From assembly GCF_029227915.1 (NCBI RefSeq), contig NC_079878.1, positions 4,836,001 through 4,900,000 of the forward strand: a stretch of 64,000 bases of DNA. Reading direction: 5' to 3'. This stretch comes from Hydractinia symbiolongicarpus. Its lineage: Eukaryota > Cnidaria > Hydrozoa > Anthoathecata > Hydractiniidae. The notes below the pieces were generated by a model, which was given only the letters and a program-made list of their open reading frames with translations, ran no database searches and had not been told where the DNA came from. Positions 45,101 through 57,100 of the stretch are shown one piece after another (position 1 is the first letter of the stretch; every line of letters starts with the position of its first letter). The position numbers were made by a program, and so were the translations under genes.

Positions 45101-48100
45101 GAGCTCCAAGAATTTTCTTAAAAATAATTTGTCAGCCATTTTTAATGTACACAGTTCTGACGCTAAAAGGTTCTTAAGTGTTTTAAACAAGGAATTAACA
45201 TAGCATTGTAATAAATAAATGAAGTTATACAAAATTTCTAATGCCTGGCCATAATTGGGAGATGGTCGTACATGGGCGAACCCTCTCTGGCTATATAGCA
45301 GGTCCCAGGAACCATGAGACATAAATAAAACAATATCACAAAACAATACAGCTCAGTAGCGGTGCAGTTAAACAATGTAAATGGCAAAATAAATGACTTC
45401 CCAGAGTCCTCTAAATCATGGTTTGTGCCCACTAAGCAAACTACATGCTTTTTCTTTAAAAGGAATGTGTTTTTTAAGAATATAAGATATTAATCTTTTT
45501 TATTACCAGGAGCGGGTATGTCATGTATTAATAAACAAGAGTTATTAAAACCCAACTCAATCAATATTGCGGACCAGAATTTAGTTTTTTTAGTTCATGG
45601 GAGATAAGTGTTTTAAACTTTAAGTAACAATCTTACAATTCTCAGTTTTGAAGAAGGTATTATTTAAAGTGCTACCATTTTGGAGGAAAATTAAATAAGT
45701 AAAAGATGAAAAACCTTTGACAATAATTGAATAATTTTTTTTAAGTAATGATTTTCATAATCCCTTGATAGCCTTGTCATTTTTAGCTGCCGTTCAACTT
45801 TCTGCAATATAATTTACAAATAAATATTATTTGTTTCACAAGTAGTCGTATAAATTATATACTGTAATTCCTCTTTTTAGCCCCTGGTGGGCTTATTAAA
45901 TTCTGGAGGTTTTAGACGTGGGTTAATAGAAGGGGGGGGGGGGGTAATTTTAATCACAATATCTATTTTTCAAATTATTACATAATGTTAAACTTCATCT
46001 GTTTCATCATCTTTATCTAACAGGAGAAGTTCTATGATGGACTTGTAGTGGGTGGAACATACACAGCCCGTTGTAAAAAAAAGAACCATTAGATATTTTA
46101 CAAACAAAACTTAGGGAAAAGAATTATAGCTGCAGCATATGGACATCGTTGTATATGACGTTAAATCAACAAATAATATTGAATTTTTTTGACTTTTTTA
46201 TTGTATTACTTATTTATTTGTTTTTTTTTGGGAGGGGGAGGCTAAATAATGGGAAGGGGCTGAATAACTTTTTAGGTTGCTGGAGGAGGGGGGCTTATTA
46301 AAAGGCGGGGTTAAATAAAGGAAGGGGTCTAAGGTAGTATTATTTTATACAGTAGTTACAAAGTTTAATTAATGACTCGACCTACCACTTTTTGATACCT
46401 GGTTTAAATTTCTTAGCTACAAACATTTCATGCTGGAACCACGCTTGTTCCCCATACCAAAACAGCCAAAATCTATTATAAATCCTAAATCTCATAAAAT
46501 TACGACGTTTTAATTCTGTGGCTCCCTGAAACTGCTTTGTTTGATTATTTTTTGCAAGTCAATTTTGTAAAGGAAGCAAATAGTTACTTCAAAGTACAAC
46601 TAATATCAAACATTTTAAGAGTCTTTCTTAATACTCATATATATACATTATATTTGTTTTCTAGAAAAAAGTCGAGCTTAACATATTAGCAAATTATGAA
46701 AAACTAAAGGAAGACTCTGATGTTTTCTCACAGTAAGTAAAATTTTATGATGTTACAAGTGAAAAATTGATGATTCTCATATTGATTTTATTGTCATGTA
46801 GTATCAAGCTGTACAAATCAAAGCATCTTTCATATCTAAAGAAGGCCATGCAACATTTGTCAGCTTCGTACGAGGTGCGTATTTTTTGCTTTACCATTAT
46901 GCTCTTTTCGTATAACAACCCCTCCCTTGTCAAAAAATCTATACTGTATGCACAGTGTGATGCAAATTATTGTGTGCAGACAACTGCTGAAACATTCAGT
47001 CATGAATCAGTGGGTTGTTTTGTTCATAGAAGGTTCTTAAATTTTTTATGTCTAGGTGTTGACAAAGCACTATGTACACATGTATGTGGAACAATTATTT
47101 TGTTAATTAACACTTTCAGTAAAATCGTGACCAAGAATACAAAACATGCCTTGCTGCATTTCCTACAAAGCTATAAAATAGCACCTTGTTTCCTAAAAAA
47201 AAGAAAGTGGAATGCTATCTTACAAAGCTTGAACATCACTGTAACATGTTACAACACTATTAAAAAGCTGGCATAATGTCCGTTTTCCATGCTAGTATGA
47301 GTTGGACGGAGTATATTAATGACGCTCTTCCAATCTGATCTAGACTGTGTTAGATCTAAACTCAACTTCCTCTGTATCAAGTCTGTCCTTATAACCTCCT
47401 GCCAAGTCTTTCTTGGTCTGCCTTTGGGCTTTGCCCCAGGAACTATCAAGTCTCTACACTTTCTTACCCAATTATCCCCCTCCATTCTTTCCAAGTGCCC
47501 CAGCCAATTCAATCTTCTTATCTGGATAACAACAATAAATTCTACAGATACTTAGCCTGCTTCTTAGCTCATCTGAACTTTTTCTGTCTCTCAGACTGGC
47601 ATTACACATCCACCTAACCATTCTCATATCATTCCTTTCTAAACAGTCAAGATCTTCCTGCTTCACTGCCCATGTCTCACTACCGTACAACATAACACTT
47701 CTTTCACAGGCCTCATACAACCTACCATTTAACTCAATCTACAAGACTCTGCTAGTCAACAAAGGAAGTAACTCTCTGAACTTTTTCCAAGCAGAACCTA
47801 TCCTGCAAGTAACACTTTTCCAACACCCCCTTCACTGCCCAACATATCACCTAAGTAACAGAACTTCTCAACTATCTCTAACAAGCCACTGTTGTACATC
47901 ATTGAAGCTGGAAATACTTCATTCTCTATTATCTCACCTTTGCAACGCGTGCATACAAACTGAATGTCAGCTCTTAACCTTCCACCAATACTACTGCATT
48001 TCTTATGTAACCAATGCTTGCAAGTCTGACAAAAAATTGACTTACAACCAACCCCTTTCCTGCAAACTCAACAAGCCAACTTTCTAACTACAAGGTCACA

Positions 48101-51100
48101 CTTGGCTGCAATGCTACTAAGCATGACTTTAGAATTTGCTGTGTTCACCCTTAGCCCTTTCTCTTTTAGTCCTTTCTTCCACTTCTCAAACTTTTCAACT
48201 AATTCTTCCATCGGCTCTGCTATGAGAACCAAATCATCTGCATACAATAACTCCCATGGACAACCTGTTCTGAACTCCATCGACAGCGCTTCTAAGACTA
48301 GAACAAACAACAAAGGACTAAGTACAGAACCCTGGTGTACACCAACATTTACACTAAATTCATCACTAAGTGTATCGTTAATCCTGACACGACTTCTAGC
48401 ATTGCTGTACATAGACTGTACCATGGTAACTAGCCACTCATCCACATCTAATTTTCTCATAGCCCACCAAATAACTTTACGTGGCACTCTATCAAAAGCT
48501 TTCTCTAAATCTACAAAGGCAAAATAGAGATTCTTTCTCTTTCCTAAATACTTTTTCTGAAGCTGTCTGAGTAAAAATATCGCATCTGTAGTGCCACGCC
48601 CTGGAACAAAACTAAATTCTTTCTCTAAGTAATTTATCAATCACTCTTTCAATAACTTTCATTACTTGATCAACCAACTTCAAACCTCTATAGTTACCTC
48701 TTTCTAATGCATCACCCTTGCCCTTGAAACAAATCACTATTACACTCGACTGCCACTCACTCGGAATAGCACCATCCGTTATAATCTGATTAGTTAGCCT
48801 TGTAATAAGCTCAACTCCAATATATTCAGATGTTTTAACAATCTCTACAACAATACTTGATACTTCTGCAGCCTTGCCAATCTTCAATTTCCTAATAGCC
48901 TCCACTACTCATTCTGTCTTGATCTGCATAGCTGGCCCTTCTACAACATCATCATCAGACAAATTATCCTCATCTCAATCAAACTCAGTGTTAAGCAACC
49001 TCTGATAATAGTTCTTCCAAGCTACCTTTTTCTCCTCCTCTGTGCTAGCCAAAACACCTTCATCATTACGTATACACTTCTCACCTACAGCATCTTGATT
49101 TGTCTTCTTCATTTGCTTTGCTATCTTGAATACCTCATTGCGCTGGTCTTCCCTTCTTAACACGTCTGCAAATCTGTTTCTCTCTGGTTCTGATTTTGCC
49201 TTGCATACATTGCTGTACGAGCACGACGCTTAGCTTATAAGTAAATATTTTTACTACCACCTGACTTCCACTCTTTCCAAAGTTTCCTCTTTTCCTTTAT
49301 ACACTGGTCAACCTCATTATTCCACCACCAGGTCTGTCTCTGGTCCTTTCGTGCTCCTACAGGTATCTTCAGAAGCTTCTAGAAGACAATTCTTCAAAGT
49401 AGTCCAAGTACCTTCAACATTGTCACTATCACACTGGCTATTGTGGGCTAACTGCTGAACTTTTGCACTAAATTGTCTTGCTACAATATCTTCCTTCAGC
49501 TTCCAGACTTTACGACGGGGCCTGTACTTTCCCTTGGCTTCTTTACCACCCTTCAAGATAATATCACAAACCAGCAACCTACGCTGGGAAACACACTCTT
49601 CCCCCCATATAACTTTCACGTCCTTCACCACTTTCTTGTCTGAATTTCTAACCAGGAAGTAATCTATCTGTGTCTTACAGCCACCTGACTCATATGTTAT
49701 CAGCTTACTGAATGATATGTTGCAAACCACCATGTCCATTGCCATTTCAAACTCAATCAATCTCTTCCCTTCCTTTTTTCAGCTCCCAAATCCATAGCCT
49801 CCATGCACACCTCTATAACCTTCAGATGACTTCCCAACATGACTATTAAAGTTGCTGCCCACCATGACAAGTTCAGTGTCTCCAAACTTTGTTGTGACTG
49901 CTATTAACTCATCATAAAACTTATCTTTATCTTCCTCACTGAGTCAACACTGTGGAGCATAAACTGACAGAAAAGTGACAATCCTATTACCTATCAAAAA
50001 CTTTATCACTATAATACGACTATTAACATGCATAACATCTATTACTTTTTCTACCCACTTCTCTGCAACGAATATGCCAACTCCCCCATATCCATCACTA
50101 TTACCAATCCAAAAAAGCTTATACCTTTCCCTCCTACCTTCCACAAATCTCTCTGAAGCTCCTTTCTACCTGACTTCCTGAACACAACACATACCAAAGC
50201 CCCAAAAGCTTTAGCTTGTTTACCTATTTCAGCACTCCACAATCCAGTAGGCAGGACCTTTACAGGTCCATCTCTCACATGTTATTTGAAAAAAAAAAAC
50301 AATCACAAAATTCAAATGAAAGCAAAATAATGTTTTCAGAAAAATTAAGGTTAAAATTAGCCAGCCAGCAAAATTTCTTCTTTCTTCCACATCCACAAAA
50401 ATATTTGCAAGCACGTTTTTGCAAGTTATGGGTGAATATAATAGCTTTTAACTAATATTGAGGCTATAAGAAAAATAAGCAAAAAACAACAACACAAGAA
50501 TGCATATGTAAATAAACCTTATTTGTATTATAATATCACAGCAACAACAGCATAAACAACAACAGATAAATACAATAAATTAAAAAATGCCAAGATTATA
50601 TCAAGATTTTGTACACGTAAAGACCAGCACAACTTAAAATTTGGATTTTCAAGCAGCAATAGCTAATTAAAAACAAACTTACAACACAACAACAACAACC
50701 TACGTAAACGAAAGAATGAACACTGATTTAGCAGAACATCAATCAAAAATATTTAGCCTTATTAGCTTAAAGCAATAAAAACTGTTTTTATTTATCGGTA
50801 ACCATTTCTGGCTCACATTTTTAAAATGTTGAATCAAACTTGAAAATACCTTGTAGTTAATATGTGATAATTACTACAAATACTTGAAATTTTTAACAAT
50901 ACAAAATCATTCAAGAACAGATAACGTTAACTACGCTATTACACTACATTATTTTTGTGTCCATAGGGTTGTAATAAGTATATATATATATATGCTAAGT
51001 CATTTTCGCCTTGTTAGTAAAATCACAAACATTTTCCATGCCTATCAGCATGACAACTTCTTTAGTGAAAAAACATTGCCATTTCACCCATTTCACCCAT

Positions 51101-54100
51101 CAAATAAAACCATGCCTTTTTCTTATTCGAATTGTATATAATTAGCACCATCTCCAGGGATTATTTCGATATGACGGTAGAGATCTTAAACCGCAATATC
51201 ATCAAGTCTTGTCAAAGTCTTCCTCTCAAAACTAGTGTTCTTTTTATTGGCCTTGTGACATGTAGAAAAATCATCAATCTACCGCCAAAAGATTTGAAGC
51301 TAAAAAAGTTAACATACAAAGTTATTTTGAAGTCAACAAATTGTTATACCTTACACATTTACCAGCTGGCCAGCTGTTTAATTTATTGTGTTGTTATTAA
51401 ATGTTTTGTTACTTAAATAAAAAAGAAACCCAAGATAACACAAAGCTCTTTTGAATTTGACACAAAGCTTTTTCAAAATTGCTGAAAGTGAAACTATAAA
51501 CAGTTTTATGTTCACACTAGCTAGCACAGCAATAGAAAGCAATTTTGTCTCTTACTCTAAGATCAATGGAATTAAAAGTAAACATATGTATCTGAAAGTG
51601 TAGCTAGTAGTCATTGAATTGATGCTATGATTTTTCAGGCGACACAGAGAATAAATGTTTCCTCTTAGCAGATGTTTCCTCTTAGCAGATGTTTCCTCTT
51701 AGCAGATGTTTCCTCTTAGCAGCATTGCTCAACTTCATTCCGCAATCATATATTCAAAACTTCCGTTTACTTTGATGCAAGTCAATACAAAACGATTCCT
51801 CAGCCTTTTTTCAGTTAAGTGCTCGCCAAGTTGGCCGAACCCATTAAACAGACCGGCTACCGAGAGGCAATAACAATAAGAAGAGTAAATTATTCCTACA
51901 CACTCATCCCCTAATATCAATCTTTCTTTCACCGTAAATTTCGACGAATTCTTGTTAAAGAGAGTCCAAAAGTCTACACTTGGGCGAGATTTTTCTCAAC
52001 GTCATAATTCTTTTGTTTTAAAGAGAGTCCAAAAGTCCACACCTCGGCGAGATTTTTCTTGACGTCATAATTCTTTTGTTTTTCTTTTGTTTAAGAGAGT
52101 CCAAAAGTCCACACTACGGCGGCCGCCAAAGTCGACTGTTTGTTTTTACGGCAGAAAATAGAGGAATCAAGAGAAACAAAGTCAGCGAAATGCGGCAAAA
52201 TGTAGTTCGACTACCGTAAGAACCATAGTACTTCGGCAAAGCACATCGAAGGAGAGTCGAGCCTCGGCAAGCGATCCTGAGTGGAGATAAAAATATTGCC
52301 TCGGATCCTGGGCGCAAAGGAATCTTATTAAACGCTTATAATAAAAATTATGCGTTGCTTTAAATCAATTTCTGCATTTAGATGCACATGATTTTCACAT
52401 TGTCAAACCTTCTCCTTAGGCGAGTGCCGGAGTTGTTAAATGATTCTTACCTTGATGAGGTAACTTGAAGGCTTCACCAGTCTCTAATACTATTGTATTG
52501 GTTACTGAAAGATAACAACAGAATTAACACAAATCGCAATATCAACATTGCCACCAGTAACACAATTTTAAAGCCAACACAAGTAGAATATCAAATTGCA
52601 TGCTGCAACTGTTTGTCATAGTCAACATGACAAACAAATTAAAATCATCAAAAAAAACACAACGGTAATCACTACAATCAATTATTGTAGAGATATTTTG
52701 GATGTCTCCAAAACCTCAAGCAACTTGTTTGGAGACGCTCCATGTTTTGTCAAGCAGTCGGCTAATTGGTGTTTTCCTTCAACCCACTTGACAGTAATCT
52801 CATCTTGTTCCACCATCTGCCTCAATCTGGCTATATCAACTCGCAATCTTAAATCCTTTGTGACATTTGTCGTTTTCAAGGTTTCAAATAATGACTTGTT
52901 GTCGATAATACAAGTGATCTTTGGAACCTTCGTCAACTTGCAGATTTGCTGTATGACATTGGCCAAATAAAAACTAGCATCAGCTCCTTCACTCAGAGCA
53001 AGTGTTTCCAAAGCAATTGGGCTTTTGGTTACCCTTTGTAGTTTTTTTGATTGCCAGCAGATTGGTATAACTTCGCTCAGGTGCTTCACAAATATGATGA
53101 ATGCACCTTGTGATGATCCACACTTCAAACTGGCATGAGTTGCATCTGTGTAGCAAATAATTTCACAATTTTTCATATTTGCAATTTTGGCAATGGTTAT
53201 TGCAACATGCTTGCTCTTAATTTTTCGAATAATCTTGTTGGCATCTTTCAAATTTTGAACTGTAGGTTCCTTGCCATAATTAGACGTTTGGCAACTATCA
53301 TAAGCCACATCAGGGCGGGTTTGTCCGGCCACCCAAGCAATTTGCCCACTCAACGATCTCAGCATGGTCTTTTCCTTGCTAGTCAATTTTCGTTCATTGT
53401 TAACATCATTTTCAATATTAACAGTTATCAAAGACTCTATATAGCTCACTTGATTAATCTTAATTTTGCTTTTAAATTGATCCACATCTAATCCTAGATA
53501 CTTGAAGGTTGAGCTTGATTGCGTACTGATTTTGAACGTTTCGAAAAGTTTAGCAATAACTTCTTTGTGGAAAGCTGGACTACCACCATACACAAAGTCA
53601 TCAACATGGCAAACAAGAATTCCAGTGATTTGCTTGACTCTATACCAGTAAAACACAGCAGGGTCGTAGGTACACATTTCACCACCAAGTTTCAACATTT
53701 CACTTCTCACTCGTTTGTACCATGCTCTAGATGCATCGTTTAACCCATACAAACATCTCTTTAGTTTCCACACTGTTCCCAATGACAATGTGTCTTTTGG
53801 TGGTTGTAGAAACAGTTCTCTTTCAATAGCATCTCCCTGAAGAAAAGCTGCAGTGATATCAAGTGAATTGATCTGCCAATCATTGCTAACTATGATAGCC
53901 ATAGCAAGTCGAAGACTTTGTTTGCCACAAGTTGGAGAATCTGTTCTCAACGATTGTGAATTTTCTTCAAAGCCTCTAGCCACCAATCTAGCTTTCACAA
54001 CCCTTTTTTCACCTTTGAACTTCTCAGTTATGACCCATTTGCTTGATACAGTTGTTTGACCAGTGTCTGGAACTTCTTCGAAGACATCATTTTCTTTTAA

Positions 54101-57100
54101 ATTCTGCAATTCTCTCTCCTTCGCATCAACTACTTCCTGTGAAAACATATCGACATCACACATATAGACAGGGAATTCCGGATTTTCCAGCTCGACCCAT
54201 TTGGACACATCATTCCAATTGATGCTTTTTGGCTTTCTATCACCATCATTAGACACATTAACCCAATTTTTATAAGTGCCACTTCTTTTGGGTTGTGCTG
54301 AGAGAACTCTTGCACGATACCATCTTCCATTTAGATTGTATTTGATGTATGATTTTGCTTTTGGTTTCGATTCAACTTTCTTGGATTCTGTAGATGGTCT
54401 TCTGAAAATGTCACTTGTACAACCACTACCTTCGTCTTCTTCAGTTTCATTATTTTTATGAGTATCCCTGTTTTCCTCAACTTCATTTTCACTTGTGCCA
54501 GAATCTTCTTGGTCATTTTCGTCTACATTTCTAGCTTGTTCTTGATGATATTGCTCTACATCTTCAGAATCATCATAAACATCTATCACATTCTTATCAG
54601 CTGTGTCATCATCATCATTATCATAATCATCACCACCATCATCATCATCATCATCATCATCATCATTATCACAATCATTGACGCTATCGTTCATATCACA
54701 CAACTTATTCAAATGGCTTTCCTTCCTCTTGACATGATCTGACTTGAATTCACTAACTTTACAATTTTGGCTATGTTTCATCAACTGACAGGGATGCACT
54801 CGGTAAAAGTTACCACCATGTCTGACAAGCACCATTTGACTATCTTGTCCCAAAATCACACCTGGACCTTTCCAACCCTTATCATATTTGGATATCTTAT
54901 TGTAAAGCTTCTCAAACTGCACAATAAAATCAGGAAATTTGTCTCCACTATTCCTCTTATAGTCATAAAACTCTTTAAAAGCAATAAATGCTCTTGTGCT
55001 TTCATCTTTCAAATATATTGAATCTAGCTTAGATATAATCTTGTCCAAACCATCATCTGATCCCACTTCTGCAGGTGTCAGGTCGCGTACTGCCTCCCGT
55101 GCCCGACCAGTCAGTGACAGGTATACAGCTGGACCTTGCTTTTTCTTTGGTAGTTCTGTAAACATCTGCCAGATCTCCAAATCGTTCTTCCAACTGCTAT
55201 AGTCATCATCCTCTTTAAACGCTGGTGGAGCCTTCAATGTTGTTGTTGCCATTGTTCACAAACCACTTCACCAATTGGTTTGCACACACACGTGTCAACA
55301 AATAGCCAACAAAAGGGAAAGTTATCTTTCTTACCTCAAGGAACACATCCGGGTGTGTGCCCTCAATTGCTTTCTTTCAACTCAAATGTCACTCGCACAA
55401 TGATCATAAATACCAGGCCAGTTGATCTGTACCTTTTAACTCTGCTACCATTGTTAATGATTCTTACCTTGATGAGGTAACTTGAAGGCTTCACCAGTCT
55501 CTAATACTATTGTATTGGTTACTGAAAGATAACAACAGAATTAACACAAATCGCAATATCAACAGAAGTGTCCGAAGTCTAAATCCGCCCCTGTAGATAT
55601 TCTGTTTTTTACACATCCTGAAAACCATATGTAACATTTTTTTTTACAATATCCGAAGGAAAAAGGTTCCACACTATTCTAATACCTCAGAGCGCCGACT
55701 AACCTTCTAATGACCTTTTTTAAAACAATGTGGGGAACCATTTAATCAACCATAATCAGGAGCATAGTACTAGCTTCAGTCTAAGAAAATGTTACATATG
55801 GCTACACACATTGTTTTTAAAAAAATGATTGGAAGGTGAGTTGGTGCTTTGAGTTATTAGAATAGGGTGTTTAAACACAACAGTCTTCAGTGTGTGAATG
55901 TTTGATTTGTGGTTGTTCTTTCTTAGTGTCTAGATGCAAGCCGACCATGGCTATGCTTTTGGATTACACACTCTTTAGAATTACTGCAAGAACCAATTCC
56001 TGAAGAAATATGTGAGAGGTTTGATCATTCTCCCTGGCTAATTTTCTTAACTAGATTTAAAAATTTGTGTGTTTTAGGATAAAAATCTATGCTACCACTG
56101 TTTTTATTATTTTTTTTAGGATTGGCCAATTTTTAGATAAGTGTCAAAATCATGAGGAAGGTGGATTTGGAGGTATAACGTTTAGTTTCATGACATACAT
56201 ATGCAGATTGTCTCCCTTGTGTTGTGTCTGCAATCATTTTTTATAATGTGAATTACTAGCCTTTTGATATCATACCATCTTAGGTGGTCCTGATCAATTA
56301 CCTCATCTTGCCCCTACATATGCTGCAGTTTGTTCACTGTGTATTTTGGGAAGATATTGGAAAGGCGCATATGATATAATTAACAGGTGCAGGTCTTTCA
56401 CTGCTTATGGAAAGAAATATGAATGTATCCTAGTAACTATATCTTTATCACTGTGTGTTCTGTTTAGACAAAAACTTGCAGAGTTTTTAACAAAAAGAAG
56501 AATGGATGATGGTTCTTTTACAATGCATAAAGATGGCGAGGTTGATATTAGGTAAGTGTGTGCGTTTCAAAATTAGTTTAGTGGTATAGTAATGCAATAC
56601 TTAAAATATATTTGGCACATAAACAAAATCACTAAATAACCAAACAACAACAACTACGCACTTCAGTTTCTTGTTAAGATTGCTTGTTGTGATCCTGTTG
56701 ATGCATCTTTTTTAGGGGTGCATACTGTGCTGTCGTGTCCGCAAGATTATCAAATGTTTTTACAAAAGAGATGTTTGCTGGTACTGCAGACTGGCTTGCG
56801 AAGTATAGTAAAAATATTGTAGAGTTTTTGTTAAAAAATCTTGCAGTTGTGCGAATGTATGGTAATTTTGCAAGGAATATCTGTGGACACAGGGACTGTT
56901 ATGTACACACGAAAAATATTATCGTGTACACATAACAGCCACATACATGTACTTAGACTGTCGAATTTACACAAAAGTGTTCACAACAAACTTAAGTGAT
57001 AAATTTATTAATAGGCCATAACTTCGTCATTATGGCTCTAAACTAGCTCTTCTTTGGCTTGTTCTAGGCGAAATTTGATAAAGATTTTAAAAATGTCATA

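Larger units (their letters stand above)
52434..55564 (-). mobile_element. Young copia-type LTR retrotransposon, internally deleted
   Basis: The LTRs are 52434-52547 and 55452-55564, 114 and 113 bp, beginning TGTTGATATTGCG and ending TTAACA on the element's strand. They differ by a single base indel. Flanking 5-bp repeats GGAGT (52429-52433) and GAAGT (55565-55569) are a target duplication with one change. One base inside the 5' LTR lies TGGTAGCAGAG, complementary to the 3' end of initiator methionine tRNA, a classic primer-binding site. The only ORF (52682-55252) is open. Total length is 3131 bp; the gag C-terminus, protease and integrase core are missing. Short LTRs and marine-animal context suggest a GalEa-like copia (inference). 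Inserted in FNTB intron 3, antisense to the gene. Confidence 0.93.

Noticed and set aside
44931-45203. 90-codon plus-strand ORF in FNTB intron 1
   Set aside because: No recognisable motif, no splice context and low-complexity start; not enough to call a gene.
48102-48527. 141-codon plus-strand ORF
   Set aside because: It is the antisense shadow of the LINE reverse transcriptase.
54458-54742. Isoleucine/threonine-rich 94-codon plus-strand ORF
   Set aside because: It is the antisense of the Asp-run linker of the copia fusion protein (ATC/CAT repeats).
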